36,122 nt of DNA from Phycisphaerales bacterium (GCA_020847545.1 JADLBV010000002.1:1-36122), one strand, 5' to 3'; shown: positions 15,477 to 23,502, counted from the stretch's first letter. The notes: generated from the sequence alone by a model not told the origin. A program made the numbers and translations.

Positions 15477-15905
15477 GTGAGCCTGCCGGCAGAAATCTCG
15501 CTCCTCACCGCGGCATTGGATCTGAAGCTGATCCAGATGCTTCGTCAGGCCATGCAGCCGGCCGGCCAAAGCACTGGCGGCCTGCCGGTTGTACAAACCC
15601 CCGCCGCCATTTACGAGCCGCGACAGCACCTGCACCCCACCCCGCGCATCGAGCCGCGGATGGTGTATCACCCTACACCACGGATCGAACCACGGCTGGT
15701 CTATCATCCCACGCCCGACACCGCTCCCGCGCCGCCACCGGCCGCCCCGCTGCCGCCTCCTTGCAAACCCTTTTCACCGATTCCACCGGTCTGGAAAAAG
15801 TTGCCGCCGATTCATCATGAACAATCGGCCGGCCCAAAGATAAAGGTTGTTCATCGTCCGCCCGATATCATTCATAAAGGATCGCTGATCGACTTTTTCA
15901 TGTGA
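15477..15905 (+). CDS. Uncharacterised Pro-rich protein with 12-residue repeats
   Basis: Not recognised. From a GTG at 15477 it has 142 residues; a TTG 51 bp upstream and an internal ATG at residue 21 are alternatives, and none has a clear ribosome binding site. The N-terminal 25 residues look like an amphipathic helix (AEISLLTAALDLKLIQMLRQ), followed by two tandem copies of HPTPRIEPR[M/L]VY and a partial third, a Pro/Ala stretch and a basic C-terminus. The two repeat copies differ at seven synonymous codon positions and one amino acid, which favours a real protein-coding gene. No signal peptide or membrane segment is evident. Confidence 0.6.
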   Translation: MSLPAEISLLTAALDLKLIQMLRQAMQPAGQSTGGLPVVQTPAAIYEPRQHLHPTPRIEPRMVYHPTPRIEPRLVYHPTPDTAPAPPPAAPLPPPCKPFSPIPPVWKKLPPIHHEQSAGPKIKVVHRPPDIIHKGSLIDFFM

Positions 15906-15946
15906 TAAAAGCCGCGGCGACGGACAAACTTTTTTCCGTTTCCATC

Positions 15947-15961
15947 GTCTAATAAATAGAC
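15947..15961 (+). promoter_or_regulatory. Short inverted repeat upstream of small gene
   Basis: GTCTA and TAGAC flank an ATAAA spacer, about 30 bp before the start of the small gene at 15993. It may be an operator or part of an AT-rich promoter; there is no further support. Confidence 0.25.
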
Positions 15962-15992
15962 TTGCGGAAGAAGGTTGTGAGAGGAGATTGGG

Positions 15993-16214
15993 ATGTTCAA
16001 GTCCGGGCAACTCGAAGAACTCATCTGCCTCGTCTCCGCTTTGGACCGGGACGCCCTGATCGATCAATTCCATTCCTATCAGGCCAATTTTCCCTTGGAT
16101 TTCACGCCGGAATTTTTTGAAAACACCCCTCTCGAACGCCTCCGCCATATTTTTCTGGCCCTCTGCCTGCAATGTCAGCGGCTGCCCGAACAAGCCATGA
16201 TTCACGCCGCTTGA
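15993..16214 (+). CDS. Uncharacterised 73-residue protein
   Basis: Not recognised. It is supported by a strong ribosome binding site (AGAGGAG, 7 nt before the ATG) and a sharp fit of the frame to the gap between its neighbours. The protein starts MFKSGQLEELICLVSALDRD and appears all-helical and soluble, with acidic and Leu-rich segments and two cysteines spaced CLQC near the C-terminus. It ends 4 bp before the convergent ABC exporter gene. It may be co-transcribed with the Pro-rich gene upstream. Confidence 0.65.
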   Translation: MFKSGQLEELICLVSALDRDALIDQFHSYQANFPLDFTPEFFENTPLERLRHIFLALCLQCQRLPEQAMIHAA

Positions 16215-16218
16215 GGGC

Positions 16219-18510
16219 TTACCGAATCGCAACTGTGGCATTCAGCTCGACTTGTGTGCGATGCAGCCGGGCGTAGACGCCATTTTCACGGTTCACCAGT
16301 TCCGCGTGCGTTCCCTGTTCAACAATCCGGCCATGTTCGAGAACGATCAGCCGGTCGGCCGCTTGGAGTGTGCTTAACCGGTGGGCGATGGCGAAAGTCG
16401 TCCTCCCTTCCACCAGTCGGTCCAGCGCCTCTTGAATCTGTTTTTCGGTCTCCGAATCGACCGATGAGGTTGCCTCATCCAAAATCAGGATTCGCGGGTT
16501 GTGCAAAATCGCCCGTGCGATGCTGATCCGCTGGCGTTCGCCGCCGGAGAGGGACTGGCCCCGTTCGCCGACCATCGTGTCATAACCATCGGGGAAACCG
16601 ACGATAAAATCGTGCGCGTTGGCCGCGCGGGCTGAGGCGATCACCTGTCCTTCGCTCGCGTCGGCGTTGCCGTAACGAATGTTGTCCGCCACCGTGCCAT
16701 GAAAGAGATATGGCTCCTGCAATACCACGCCGATCTGCCTTCGCAGCCATTGAATGTCGTAATCACGCACATCCACACCGTCGATCAGGATTTGCCCATC
16801 GGTGGCATCGTAAAACCGGCAGATCAGGTTCACGAAGGTGCTTTTGCCCGCGCCGCTGGGGCCGCACAGGCCGATCATCTCGCCGGTGCGGGCTGACATC
16901 GACACCTCGCGCAACGCCGGCTGCGCCCCTTCATAGCTGAACGACACCTGTTTGAACTCAACCTCCCCTTCCAGTCGATCTTTGGTGATCGCCCCGGCGC
17001 GCGAATAAATCTCCGGCGGCATATCCAATACTTCAAAAACCCTCTGCGCGCTGGTGGCGGCGCGCGTCACCATGCGATTGCTGTTGGCCAGCTCCATCAA
17101 GGGTTGATAGAACAGCCACAGGTAGAAATTGAAGGCCACCAGTGTTCCCAGGGTGTTGTCATCGCCGGGATAATGAATCAGCCACCAACCGCCGACGATC
17201 CAGACAAACATCCCACCCAGCCGCATCATGCCGCTGATCAACGGCTGCAACTGCGTCCAGACCTTGTTCACTTCCTGTTCTTTTTCAGTGAATTCATCGC
17301 TGCGCCGGTCAAATCGGCTGATTTCCCGCCTTTCGTTGGCGAACGCCTTGACCACCCGCACCCCCGGCAGGGCATCCCCCACCACGGCCGTCATGCGCGA
17401 CCAATAGGTCCACAGCCGACCGAACATCCGCTGCATCGTCATCCCGCGCCAATAGGTCAGCCACGCCAGCGGCGGCAGCGGAACCAGCGCCACCAGCGCC
17501 AGTTTCCAATTCATCCAGAACATCACCATCGCGATCAACACGATCAGCATCACATCACGGATCAGGTTGACCGATCCGAAGACGATGAAATCCCACAACC
17601 GGTCGGTGTCGTTGGTGACGCGGGTGATCAGGCTGCCCGTTCGCCGTTTGGCGAAAAATCGAAGGCTCAGCTCGTGCAGGTGGGCATAGACGGAATGTCG
17701 AAGATCACCGGTGACCGATGTGCCCACCATCGCCAATATCCGCAGGCGGATTCCGTTGATGATCTCGGCCCCGATGACCGCGGCGATCATCAACCCGCCC
17801 CACAGCAGCAGATTCATCCAGCGTTGGTGGCCGGTCAGTGTCATGTTGGGCGCCAACGCCTGATCGATCATCCGTTTGTTCAACGGCCCCGGCACCACCT
17901 GTAGAGCGGTGGCACACAATGTGAAAAACAACGCCACCCAGATTCGCATCCGATACGGCCGGGCGATGTCCATCAATCGCCATAAGATTCGACGTTTGTG
18001 CAGACATTGCGGACAGACCCCCTCGGCATAGGCGGGAATCTGTTGGCCACATTTTTCGCAGATTTCGCCGCGCTCGGCCTGACGTTCGGCGGCCTCCAGC
18101 CATTCCGGCGGACGTTCCGTGGCCGCCTTGCCCGGCAGGCGCCGTTCCAGCTTGCGATGCAGCCGAACCATCCCCCGCCGATTGCGCCTCGTATAATGCA
18201 GATCGAGAGCCACCTCTCCGCCTGCAACAACCAGCAGCCGGTCCACCCCCAGCCCCTCGACAATCTTCGCCTCATCAATACGACTGACATCGAAAGACTG
18301 CGCCGCCGATTCATCCAACACAACCAGTTTTTGTTCCGTTAAAACAACATGTTGTTCGTGGTATTTATTGTGTTGATCCAGATCGAACGCCGACCACGCA
18401 ACAACCGACTGGCCAGCCAATTCCCCATTCACCCGGCCGCGCAGCCCCTCCGGCAATATATCTTCTTCGGATGATTTTGTGCCGAAATTATCGTTGGTTG
18501 ATGAACCCAT
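16219..18510 (-). CDS. ABC exporter (MsbA-type fused permease/ATPase) with zinc-ribbon N-terminus
   Basis: Half-transporter of 763 residues. Residues about 185-480 are the six-helix exporter membrane domain. The ATPase follows: Walker A GPSGAGKST at 550-558, Q-loop Q598, signature LSGGE at 654-658, Walker B ILILDE at 674-679 and the switch histidine in AIAHRLS. It resembles lipid or multidrug exporters of the MsbA/MdlB group; the substrate cannot be told. Unusually, about 180 residues precede the membrane domain: a soluble beta-rich-looking segment (35-125) and a rubredoxin-like knuckle with C151, C154, C166 and C169. The ATG at 18508-18510 is the only sensible start. It is transcribed divergently from the SppA-like gene. 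Confidence 0.92.
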   Translation of the reverse strand: MGSSTNDNFGTKSSEEDILPEGLRGRVNGELAGQSVVAWSAFDLDQHNKYHEQHVVLTEQKLVVLDESAAQSFDVSRIDEAKIVEGLGVDRLLVVAGGEVALDLHYTRRNRRGMVRLHRKLERRLPGKAATERPPEWLEAAERQAERGEICEKCGQQIPAYAEGVCPQCLHKRRILWRLMDIARPYRMRIWVALFFTLCATALQVVPGPLNKRMIDQALAPNMTLTGHQRWMNLLLWGGLMIAAVIGAEIINGIRLRILAMVGTSVTGDLRHSVYAHLHELSLRFFAKRRTGSLITRVTNDTDRLWDFIVFGSVNLIRDVMLIVLIAMVMFWMNWKLALVALVPLPPLAWLTYWRGMTMQRMFGRLWTYWSRMTAVVGDALPGVRVVKAFANERREISRFDRRSDEFTEKEQEVNKVWTQLQPLISGMMRLGGMFVWIVGGWWLIHYPGDDNTLGTLVAFNFYLWLFYQPLMELANSNRMVTRAATSAQRVFEVLDMPPEIYSRAGAITKDRLEGEVEFKQVSFSYEGAQPALREVSMSARTGEMIGLCGPSGAGKSTFVNLICRFYDATDGQILIDGVDVRDYDIQWLRRQIGVVLQEPYLFHGTVADNIRYGNADASEGQVIASARAANAHDFIVGFPDGYDTMVGERGQSLSGGERQRISIARAILHNPRILILDEATSSVDSETEKQIQEALDRLVEGRTTFAIAHRLSTLQAADRLIVLEHGRIVEQGTHAELVNRENGVYARLHRTQVELNATVAIR

Positions 18511-18594
18511 GTGCGGATGATGAGTATCTTAGGCACCAATCGCTCTAAAAACACGCGATTGAACTGATCTGTCCAAAAGGCTACCTTCCCGATT

Positions 18595-19572
18595 ATGCGA
18601 AATCTCCTGTTTGCCTCGCTGATGATTCTCACCGGCTTGCTGGTCGGCTGCGGCACGCCGAGTTTTCTCATCACGCCGGTGGCCAACACCAGCCAGATCG
18701 AGGAAGTCACCGTCGCCAAAGGGAGCGGCTGGTCACCCCCCAAGGTGGCGATCATCGAAGTTGAGGGAATCCTCGCCAACGCCCGCACCGGCGGGTTCAT
18801 GCAGCCGACCGAAAACGCCCTCAGTCTCTTTACCCAGCAACTGGCCCGCGCCGCCGAGGATGATTCGGTCAAGGCGGTGGTTTTGCGCATCAACTCCCCC
18901 GGCGGAACCGTCACCGCATCGGACACGATGTATCAGATGGTCGAAAAATTCCGATCCGCCACCCACAAGCCGGTGATCGCCTCCGCACAGGATATCACCG
19001 CATCGGGTGCCTATTACATCGCCTGCGCCGCCGACAAGATCGTCGCCCACCCCACCAGCGTCATCGGTTCCATCGGCGTCATCTTCAACACCTTCGATGT
19101 CTCCGATGGGATGGCCAAACTGGGCATCCGTTCCGTGGCGATCAAATCCGCCCCATTGAAAGACCTGGCGTCACCGTTTCATCATCTCAGCGATGAAGAA
19201 CGCGCCGTCATGCAGGCGATGGTCGATGAGTATTACCACCGCTTCATCCACATCGTGCAGAGCAATCGACACATCAAGGATGAACAGACCCTGAAACTGG
19301 TCACCGATGGCCGGGTCTTCAGCGGAACCCGTGCGGTGGAACTGGGTCTGGCCGATCAGGTTGGCCTGCTGCCGGACGCCCTGGCGCTGGCACAATCCAT
19401 GGCCCATTGCTCAAACGCCGCCATCGTGATGTACAAACGCCCTTACGGTTATCGCGGCTCGATTTATGCCAGCGAGCCGGCCGAGCCGCCACAAGCCAAT
19501 ACCCTGCATCTTGAACTGCCCGTCGCCCAATTGTCGCTCCCACCCGGTTTTTACTACCTCTGGCAACCATGA
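18595..19572 (+). CDS. SppA-like serine peptidase (family S49), lipoprotein
   Basis: Signal-peptide-peptidase-like serine protease acting at the membrane. The N-terminus is a lipoprotein signal with lipobox LVGC (C19). The peptidase core has RINSPGGTVTASD (about 98-110), the nucleophile S137 in TASGAYYIAC, and the likely general base K189 in SAPLKD, both in family positions. The 325 residues correspond to the single-domain form (B. subtilis SppA type), not the duplicated E. coli form. Its stop overlaps the start of the zinc-ribbon gene by 4 bp (ATGA), so the two are probably translationally coupled. Confidence 0.93.
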   Translation: MRNLLFASLMILTGLLVGCGTPSFLITPVANTSQIEEVTVAKGSGWSPPKVAIIEVEGILANARTGGFMQPTENALSLFTQQLARAAEDDSVKAVVLRINSPGGTVTASDTMYQMVEKFRSATHKPVIASAQDITASGAYYIACAADKIVAHPTSVIGSIGVIFNTFDVSDGMAKLGIRSVAIKSAPLKDLASPFHHLSDEERAVMQAMVDEYYHRFIHIVQSNRHIKDEQTLKLVTDGRVFSGTRAVELGLADQVGLLPDALALAQSMAHCSNAAIVMYKRPYGYRGSIYASEPAEPPQANTLHLELPVAQLSLPPGFYYLWQP

Positions 19573-19979
19573 TCCGTCTGACTTGCACCCATTGCAAAAC
19601 CTTGCTCACGATTGACGATGCCTTTGCCGGCGGGGTCTGTCGATGCCAACACTGTGGAACGATCCAGACCGTCCCCTCCCACCTGAAACCCAAACCGGGT
19701 CATAAAATCGACCCGGCTGAGGCACTCAAGCAACCCAAGACCCTCTACCAGCGAAAATCCCGCTCCAACGCCGCCGGCAGCGGGATGGATGACCTGGCGG
19801 ATGCCGTCACCGGCAGCAGCGGCACCCTTTCCAGTCGATCCGAGGCCCCACCACCTCCACCACCCGAACCCCGATCCCGCAATTACAACCCCCTGCTGAT
19901 CATCGTGGCCATCCTGATTTTGGTCCTGTTCGCGGCCATCGTTTACCTTATTTTCAGGCAGCCCCCGGGCCACTTGTAA
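19569..19979 (+). CDS. Zinc-ribbon single-pass membrane protein
   Basis: A 136-residue protein. The N-terminal zinc ribbon uses C6, C9, C25 and C28 (CTHC and CQHC). A Pro/Ser-rich linker with six consecutive prolines and one C-terminal membrane helix (about residues 107-129, LLIIVAILILVLFAAIVYLI) follow. The ribbon would be cytoplasmic, with the tail anchored in the membrane. Such ribbons are common in planctomycetal proteins. It overlaps the SppA-like gene, so it may be a partner or regulator of that protease; this is inference. Confidence 0.85.
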   Translation: MIRLTCTHCKTLLTIDDAFAGGVCRCQHCGTIQTVPSHLKPKPGHKIDPAEALKQPKTLYQRKSRSNAAGSGMDDLADAVTGSSGTLSSRSEAPPPPPPEPRSRNYNPLLIIVAILILVLFAAIVYLIFRQPPGHL

Positions 19980-19990
19980 TGGCGACGAGT

Positions 19991-20264
19991 TAGGCTCTGC
20001 CTGAAAACTCCGGTGGCCCACGATGGACCGCAAACAGGCCGGTGGCTAGGCGTCGGCGACGAAGCAGTATTTGGTATACTACAGCGAGGAGCCGCAACGA
20101 CGCCAACGGCCTGTTTGCGGTCCACCGAAGGCGGCATGAAATCGGCTCGTCCGCTTCGTTGGAACCGCTCAATGGCTCATCAAGAGCCGGTTTTCGCGGT
20201 TCCGCCTCGCGGCCAAGCCGATTTGATGCCGTCGTGGGCCGCCGGAGTTCTCAGGTAGAGCCTA
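19991..20264. mobile_element. MITE-like element with 36-bp terminal inverted repeats
   Basis: The ends 19991-20026 and 20229-20264 are inverted copies matching at 32 of 36 positions. Both termini read TA followed by GGCTCT inward, consistent with TA target duplication as in IS630/Tc1-type elements. Inside are two further inverted repeats. One pairs 20025-20041 with 20107-20123 (17 perfect bp), with a small apical hairpin at 20066-20080. The other is an imperfect stem of about 30 bp between 20139-20168 and 20196-20224, with apical hairpin 20174-20188. No transposase is encoded. Folded as one strand it is a three-way junction. Confidence 0.75.
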
Positions 20265-20452
20265 GGTTAAGTTCGATAAAGCGGAACTCTTATTGGGCTT
20301 ATGTCGTTGATACGACCGGCTTTAGAACATTTTTTGCCACTTGAGGGTTAGATTTTGAAAAAAATTCTGATACAACCGGCCTTGGCATGACGATGACTGT
20401 TACAGAGAAGGCCGGGCCGCTTTTATTGGACGTAAAACCCCAGGAGCCTCTC
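20265..20452 (+). other. Non-coding region before the amidase-like gene
   Basis: No gene is recognised between the MITE-like element and the short leader ORF. It contains two 18-bp direct repeats 60 bp apart (20308-20325 and 20368-20385, 15 of 18 matches, type TGATACRACCGGCYTTRG) and an A-rich stretch near 20355. These may be binding sites or remnants of another repeat. Confidence 0.4.
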
Positions 20453-20482
20453 ATGGGTCAATCAGCAGGGCAGTCGCTGTGA
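20453..20482 (+). CDS. Possible 9-codon leader ORF
   Basis: An ATG with AGGAG 6 nt upstream opens a 9-codon frame (MGQSAGQSL). Its TGA overlaps the GTG start of the amidase-like gene as GTGA. The larger gene has only a weak ribosome binding site of its own, so translation may be coupled through this leader. It is too short to exclude chance. Confidence 0.35.
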   Translation: MGQSAGQSL

Positions 20483-21078
20483 AACGTTCCCGCAGAACCG
20501 TCGTGGTATTCAGCAGTTTGATGGGTGTGTTGTGCCTGACCAGCATATTATTGATGACGCTGGCCCCGGCCCCTTTGACCCCCGATCAGGCGAGCAACCT
20601 CTTCGCAACCGATTCGGGCAGCCAGCTCGACACCATTTTTGACACCAAAGTCTCTCCCAAACCGGGTGTTTGGCGCTACATTTACATTCACCACAGCCGC
20701 ACCCCCGCCGGCAACGCCCTGACGCTCGGCCACAACACCGGCGGTTTAAGTGACCATTTTCTGATCGGCAATGGCTCGGGATGTATCGATGGGGAAATCC
20801 AATTGAGCCAACGTTGGAATCTGCAATCCCCCGCCGCCCCGCCACCCGGCGCCAAAGGGATCGACCCCGCCTGCATCAGCATCTGCCTTGTGGGCGATTT
20901 CGACCATGCCGTCCCCACCGCCACCCAGATGCGAAGGCTTAACCAACTGGTCAGCACCCTACAGGCGCGGTTCCGCATACCGGCCGAACAGGTCACCTGG
21001 GTGGATCAGACCAACACCCCCGCCGCCATCGGACGATATTTCCCCGCCGATGCGTTTCGCTCACAACTCATGCCGTAA
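20479..21078 (+). CDS. N-acetylmuramoyl-L-alanine amidase-like (amidase-2/PGRP fold) protein
   Basis: A 199-residue protein with an N-terminal signal or anchor helix (residues 7-30). The fold is suggested by IYIHHSRTPAG (H71, H72), SDHFLIGNG (H93), GEIQLSQRW, the region ISICLVGDFDHAVPTATQMR and the helix LNQLVSTLQARFRIP. In active amidases the last ligands come from a GHxD...PG stretch near the C-terminus. Here the corresponding part reads VTWVDQTNTPAAIGRYFP, so the second zinc histidine and the final ligand seem lost. It may bind peptidoglycan without cleaving it. The start is GTG at 20479. Confidence 0.75.
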   Translation: MKRSRRTVVVFSSLMGVLCLTSILLMTLAPAPLTPDQASNLFATDSGSQLDTIFDTKVSPKPGVWRYIYIHHSRTPAGNALTLGHNTGGLSDHFLIGNGSGCIDGEIQLSQRWNLQSPAAPPPGAKGIDPACISICLVGDFDHAVPTATQMRRLNQLVSTLQARFRIPAEQVTWVDQTNTPAAIGRYFPADAFRSQLMP

Positions 21079-21148
21079 AACCTGCCTGTTACTGGAAAAA
21101 GAGCGTGCGTAACTTCCCATTTTGAAGTGACGCCTTAACGCTCATTTT

Positions 21149-22051
21149 TCATCCAAGCAACCTTCGCTGGCGCAGATAATTCAGCACGAGCGTGTCAAAG
21201 GGGATGGCGGTGCTGGTGAACAGGTAATTGCCCCCCCGGCGGGAGAGATATTGCTTTAATCCCAGGCGATAGGCATCGAGGTTGGATTTGTATTTTTTGA
21301 TAAGGGGTTGGGTAATGGAGACTTCGGCCAGGTCGCCATCTTCCATGTCCTTGAGTTTCAAGTCCCCTTGCAGGTCGGGGTCAATCTCCTGTGGGCTGAG
21401 GACTTGGATGGCGAACAGGTCGTAATTTCCGCCGCTCAGGTAGCGCAGGCCTGATTCGTAACCTTCCTTGTCAAAAAAGTCGGAGAGGATGACGCAGATC
21501 CCTTTGGATCGGTGGGAGAGGGCGAAACGCCGGGCCGATTCGGCGAATCGGCTCGAACCGGCCGGTTCGAGCCGGGTGAGGAAATCGATCATTTGCGGCA
21601 CGCGCTGTCGGCCGCGCAGATTGCCGGTTTGGGCGACGATCCGGTCGGACATCGCGGCCAACATCACGCGGTTGTAATTGACCAGCCCAATGTAACCCAA
21701 CGCGGCGGCAACCTGCTTGATGTAATGGGCCTTGTTGGGTGTGCCGTAGTCGCAGCTTTTGCTGACATCCACCAGAATGTACAGGGCGAGGTCTTCTTCT
21801 TCGAGAAAGAGTTTCAGAAATAGGCGTTCGAGGCGGGCATAGACGTTCCAATCGATGAAACGCAGGTCATCCCCGACGACGTAGTTTCGATAATCGGCAA
21901 ATTCAACGCTATGACCCCGGCGTTTGCCACGACGTTCTCCTTTCAATTTTCCGGCCAACAGTTTTCGCGACACCAGGTCAAGTTGATCCAGCCGGGCCAT
22001 GAAAGCCGGATCGAGAAGCCGGATCGGGTTTGGGGTCTCTTGTAATGTCAT
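21149..22051 (-). CDS. DUF58 / von Willebrand-like domain protein
   Basis: DUF58 proteins accompany MoxR ATPases, possibly as metal-dependent adaptor partners. The diagnostic segment EFADYRNYVVGDDLRFIDWN (residues 50-69) is present, and the MIDAS-like DxSxS motif is D95-V-S-K-S99 in LYILVDVSKSC. There is no signal or membrane helix in the 300 residues counted from the ATG at 22049-22051; a GTG 12 bp earlier is an alternative. It lies downstream of moxR and a small ORF on the same strand, separated by 171 bp with a hairpin repeat cluster. Confidence 0.92.
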   Translation of the reverse strand: MTLQETPNPIRLLDPAFMARLDQLDLVSRKLLAGKLKGERRGKRRGHSVEFADYRNYVVGDDLRFIDWNVYARLERLFLKLFLEEEDLALYILVDVSKSCDYGTPNKAHYIKQVAAALGYIGLVNYNRVMLAAMSDRIVAQTGNLRGRQRVPQMIDFLTRLEPAGSSRFAESARRFALSHRSKGICVILSDFFDKEGYESGLRYLSGGNYDLFAIQVLSPQEIDPDLQGDLKLKDMEDGDLAEVSITQPLIKKYKSNLDAYRLGLKQYLSRRGGNYLFTSTAIPFDTLVLNYLRQRRLLG

Positions 22052-22072
22052 ATGGCCGTACACGAACCCACT

Positions 22073-22171
22073 CCCTCTCCCTGTACCCAGGGAGAGGGCT
22101 GGGGGAGAGGGTTTTTCGTGATGGAAATAAGAACCCTCTCCCTAACCCTCTCCCTGCGTACAGGGAGAGGG
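22073..22171. repeat. CCCTCTCCC hairpin cluster
   Basis: There are two perfect 11-bp hairpins with 4-nt loops (22073-22098 and 22146-22171, stem CCCTCTCCCTG). A third stem lies between them (22103-22113 with 22132-22142). All use the same CCCTCTCCC word in alternating orientation, as in REP/BIME-type repeats. It lies between the small ORF and the DUF58 gene and would form strong structure in their mRNA. No coding sequence is seen here. Confidence 0.8.
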
Positions 22172-22222
22172 AATTAAGGCTCAATCCATAAAATTTCTGT
22201 CATGGTCTCCGAATCCATCCAA

Positions 22223-22411
22223 CTAAACTTCAATCTCTCCCGTATGCCGCTTTTTGTTGATTTTCTCGGCCAGCTCCTGCGCCTCCTTGCGGTTGCGACA
22301 GGTGATGGAAAATTCGTGTTTCCCCTGCTTGCCGTTCCAGACGACGTATTTGCCGCCAAGCCCCATGGCCACGCGAACCTTGCCGACATTTTGGGGAATT
22401 TCGATGCGCAC
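22223..22411 (-). CDS. Small uncharacterised protein between moxR and DUF58
   Basis: Not recognised. A 62-residue frame from the GTG at 22409-22411, only 4 bp after the moxR stop codon, suggests coupled translation. An upstream in-frame start at 22507 would overlap moxR by 92 bp and is less likely. The protein has a beta-rich N-terminus (RIEIPQNVGKVRVAMGLGG), then GKHEFSITCRNRKEAQELAE with a basic helix at the C-terminus. No signal or membrane segment is seen. No clear ribosome binding site precedes the GTG. Confidence 0.55.
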   Translation of the reverse strand: MRIEIPQNVGKVRVAMGLGGKYVVWNGKQGKHEFSITCRNRKEAQELAEKINKKRHTGEIEV

Positions 22412-22415
22412 GATT

Positions 22416-23450
22416 TTATGGGGTTTGACGATCCATAGTCTGTGGCGTTTCCGCCAGAACCGTCTCCAAAATTCGATCCGTTGAAATTCCCTCGGCCTCG
22501 GCCTCAAAATTAAGGATCACCCGATGTCGCATGGCAGGGGTGGCCACCTCCTTGATGTCCTGAAAACTGACATGGAATCGGCCATCCAGCAGGGCACGCA
22601 CCTTTGAGGCCAGTGTGATCGCCTGTGCGGCGCGGGGGCTGGCACCGAATCGCAAGTACTGATTGACCATCGGCACGGCGAAGATTCCCTGTGGATGGGT
22701 CGCCAGGACGCAGCGAATGGCGTAATCCTGCACATGGGGGGCGATGACCACCCGTTTGACCAGTTCCTGATGGAACAGGATTCGGTGTGAATCCAGCACC
22801 GGTTGAACTTCGATTTTATGATTGGCGGTGGTTCGGTCGAGGATTTCCTTCAGTTCCTCCCGGCCGGAATATTGCACCAGCAGCTTGAAGAAAAAGCGGT
22901 CGAGCTGTGCTTCGGGGAGGGGATATGTCCCTTCCTGTTCCAGCGGGTTTTGCGTGGCCATGACGAAGAAGGGTTCTTCGAGCCTGCGGATTTTACCGCC
23001 GGCGGTGACCTGCTTTTCCTGCATCGCCTCCAGCAGGGCGGATTGGGTTTTGGGGGTGGCGCGGTTGATCTCATCGGCCAGCACGATCTGGGAGAAGATC
23101 GGGCCGGGCATGAATGAAAATTCGCGCCGGCCGGCTTCGTTTTCCGTGATGACATTGGTGCCGATGACATCGGCGGGCATCAGGTCGGGGGTGAACTGGA
23201 TGCGGTTGAATTTGAGATTCAACGCGGCCGCCAGCGTGCGAACCAGGGCGGTTTTCCCCAGTCCCGGCACACCTTCCAGAAGGGCGTGGCCGCCGACGAA
23301 CAAACAGGTCAGCACACCATCGACGATCGGTTCATGGCCGACGATGACTTTGGCGATCTGTTCGCGCACGGCATGGTAATCGCGACGAAATTCCTCGCAT
23401 TGTTGCTCAACGGATTGATCCGGATTGGAACTCTCGCCTGTTTTGCCCAT
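22416..23450 (-). CDS. MoxR-family AAA+ ATPase
   Basis: AAA+ chaperone-type ATPase of the MoxR group. Walker A is GVPGLGKT at 60-67, Walker B IVLADE at 122-127 with the following INRATPKTQSALLEAMQEKQ (pre-sensor insert), and sensor 1 lies in ATQNPLEQEGTYPLPEAQLD. The 344 residues match the family. With the DUF58 gene downstream it forms the common moxR-DUF58 pair, thought to insert cofactors or assemble complexes; the substrate cannot be told, because no Bat or methanol-dehydrogenase-like partner is next to it. Confidence 0.95.
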   Translation of the reverse strand: MGKTGESSNPDQSVEQQCEEFRRDYHAVREQIAKVIVGHEPIVDGVLTCLFVGGHALLEGVPGLGKTALVRTLAAALNLKFNRIQFTPDLMPADVIGTNVITENEAGRREFSFMPGPIFSQIVLADEINRATPKTQSALLEAMQEKQVTAGGKIRRLEEPFFVMATQNPLEQEGTYPLPEAQLDRFFFKLLVQYSGREELKEILDRTTANHKIEVQPVLDSHRILFHQELVKRVVIAPHVQDYAIRCVLATHPQGIFAVPMVNQYLRFGASPRAAQAITLASKVRALLDGRFHVSFQDIKEVATPAMRHRVILNFEAEAEGISTDRILETVLAETPQTMDRQTP

Positions 23451-23502
23451 GCGAAGATGATAGTCCGGAACGGGAAAAGTGAAAACAAATTGTGAAAAGG
23501 TT

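Noticed and set aside
17104-17904. Plus-strand open frame rich in His, Gln and Pro
   Set aside because: Antisense to the ABC exporter membrane domain; its odd composition is explained by the complementary codons.
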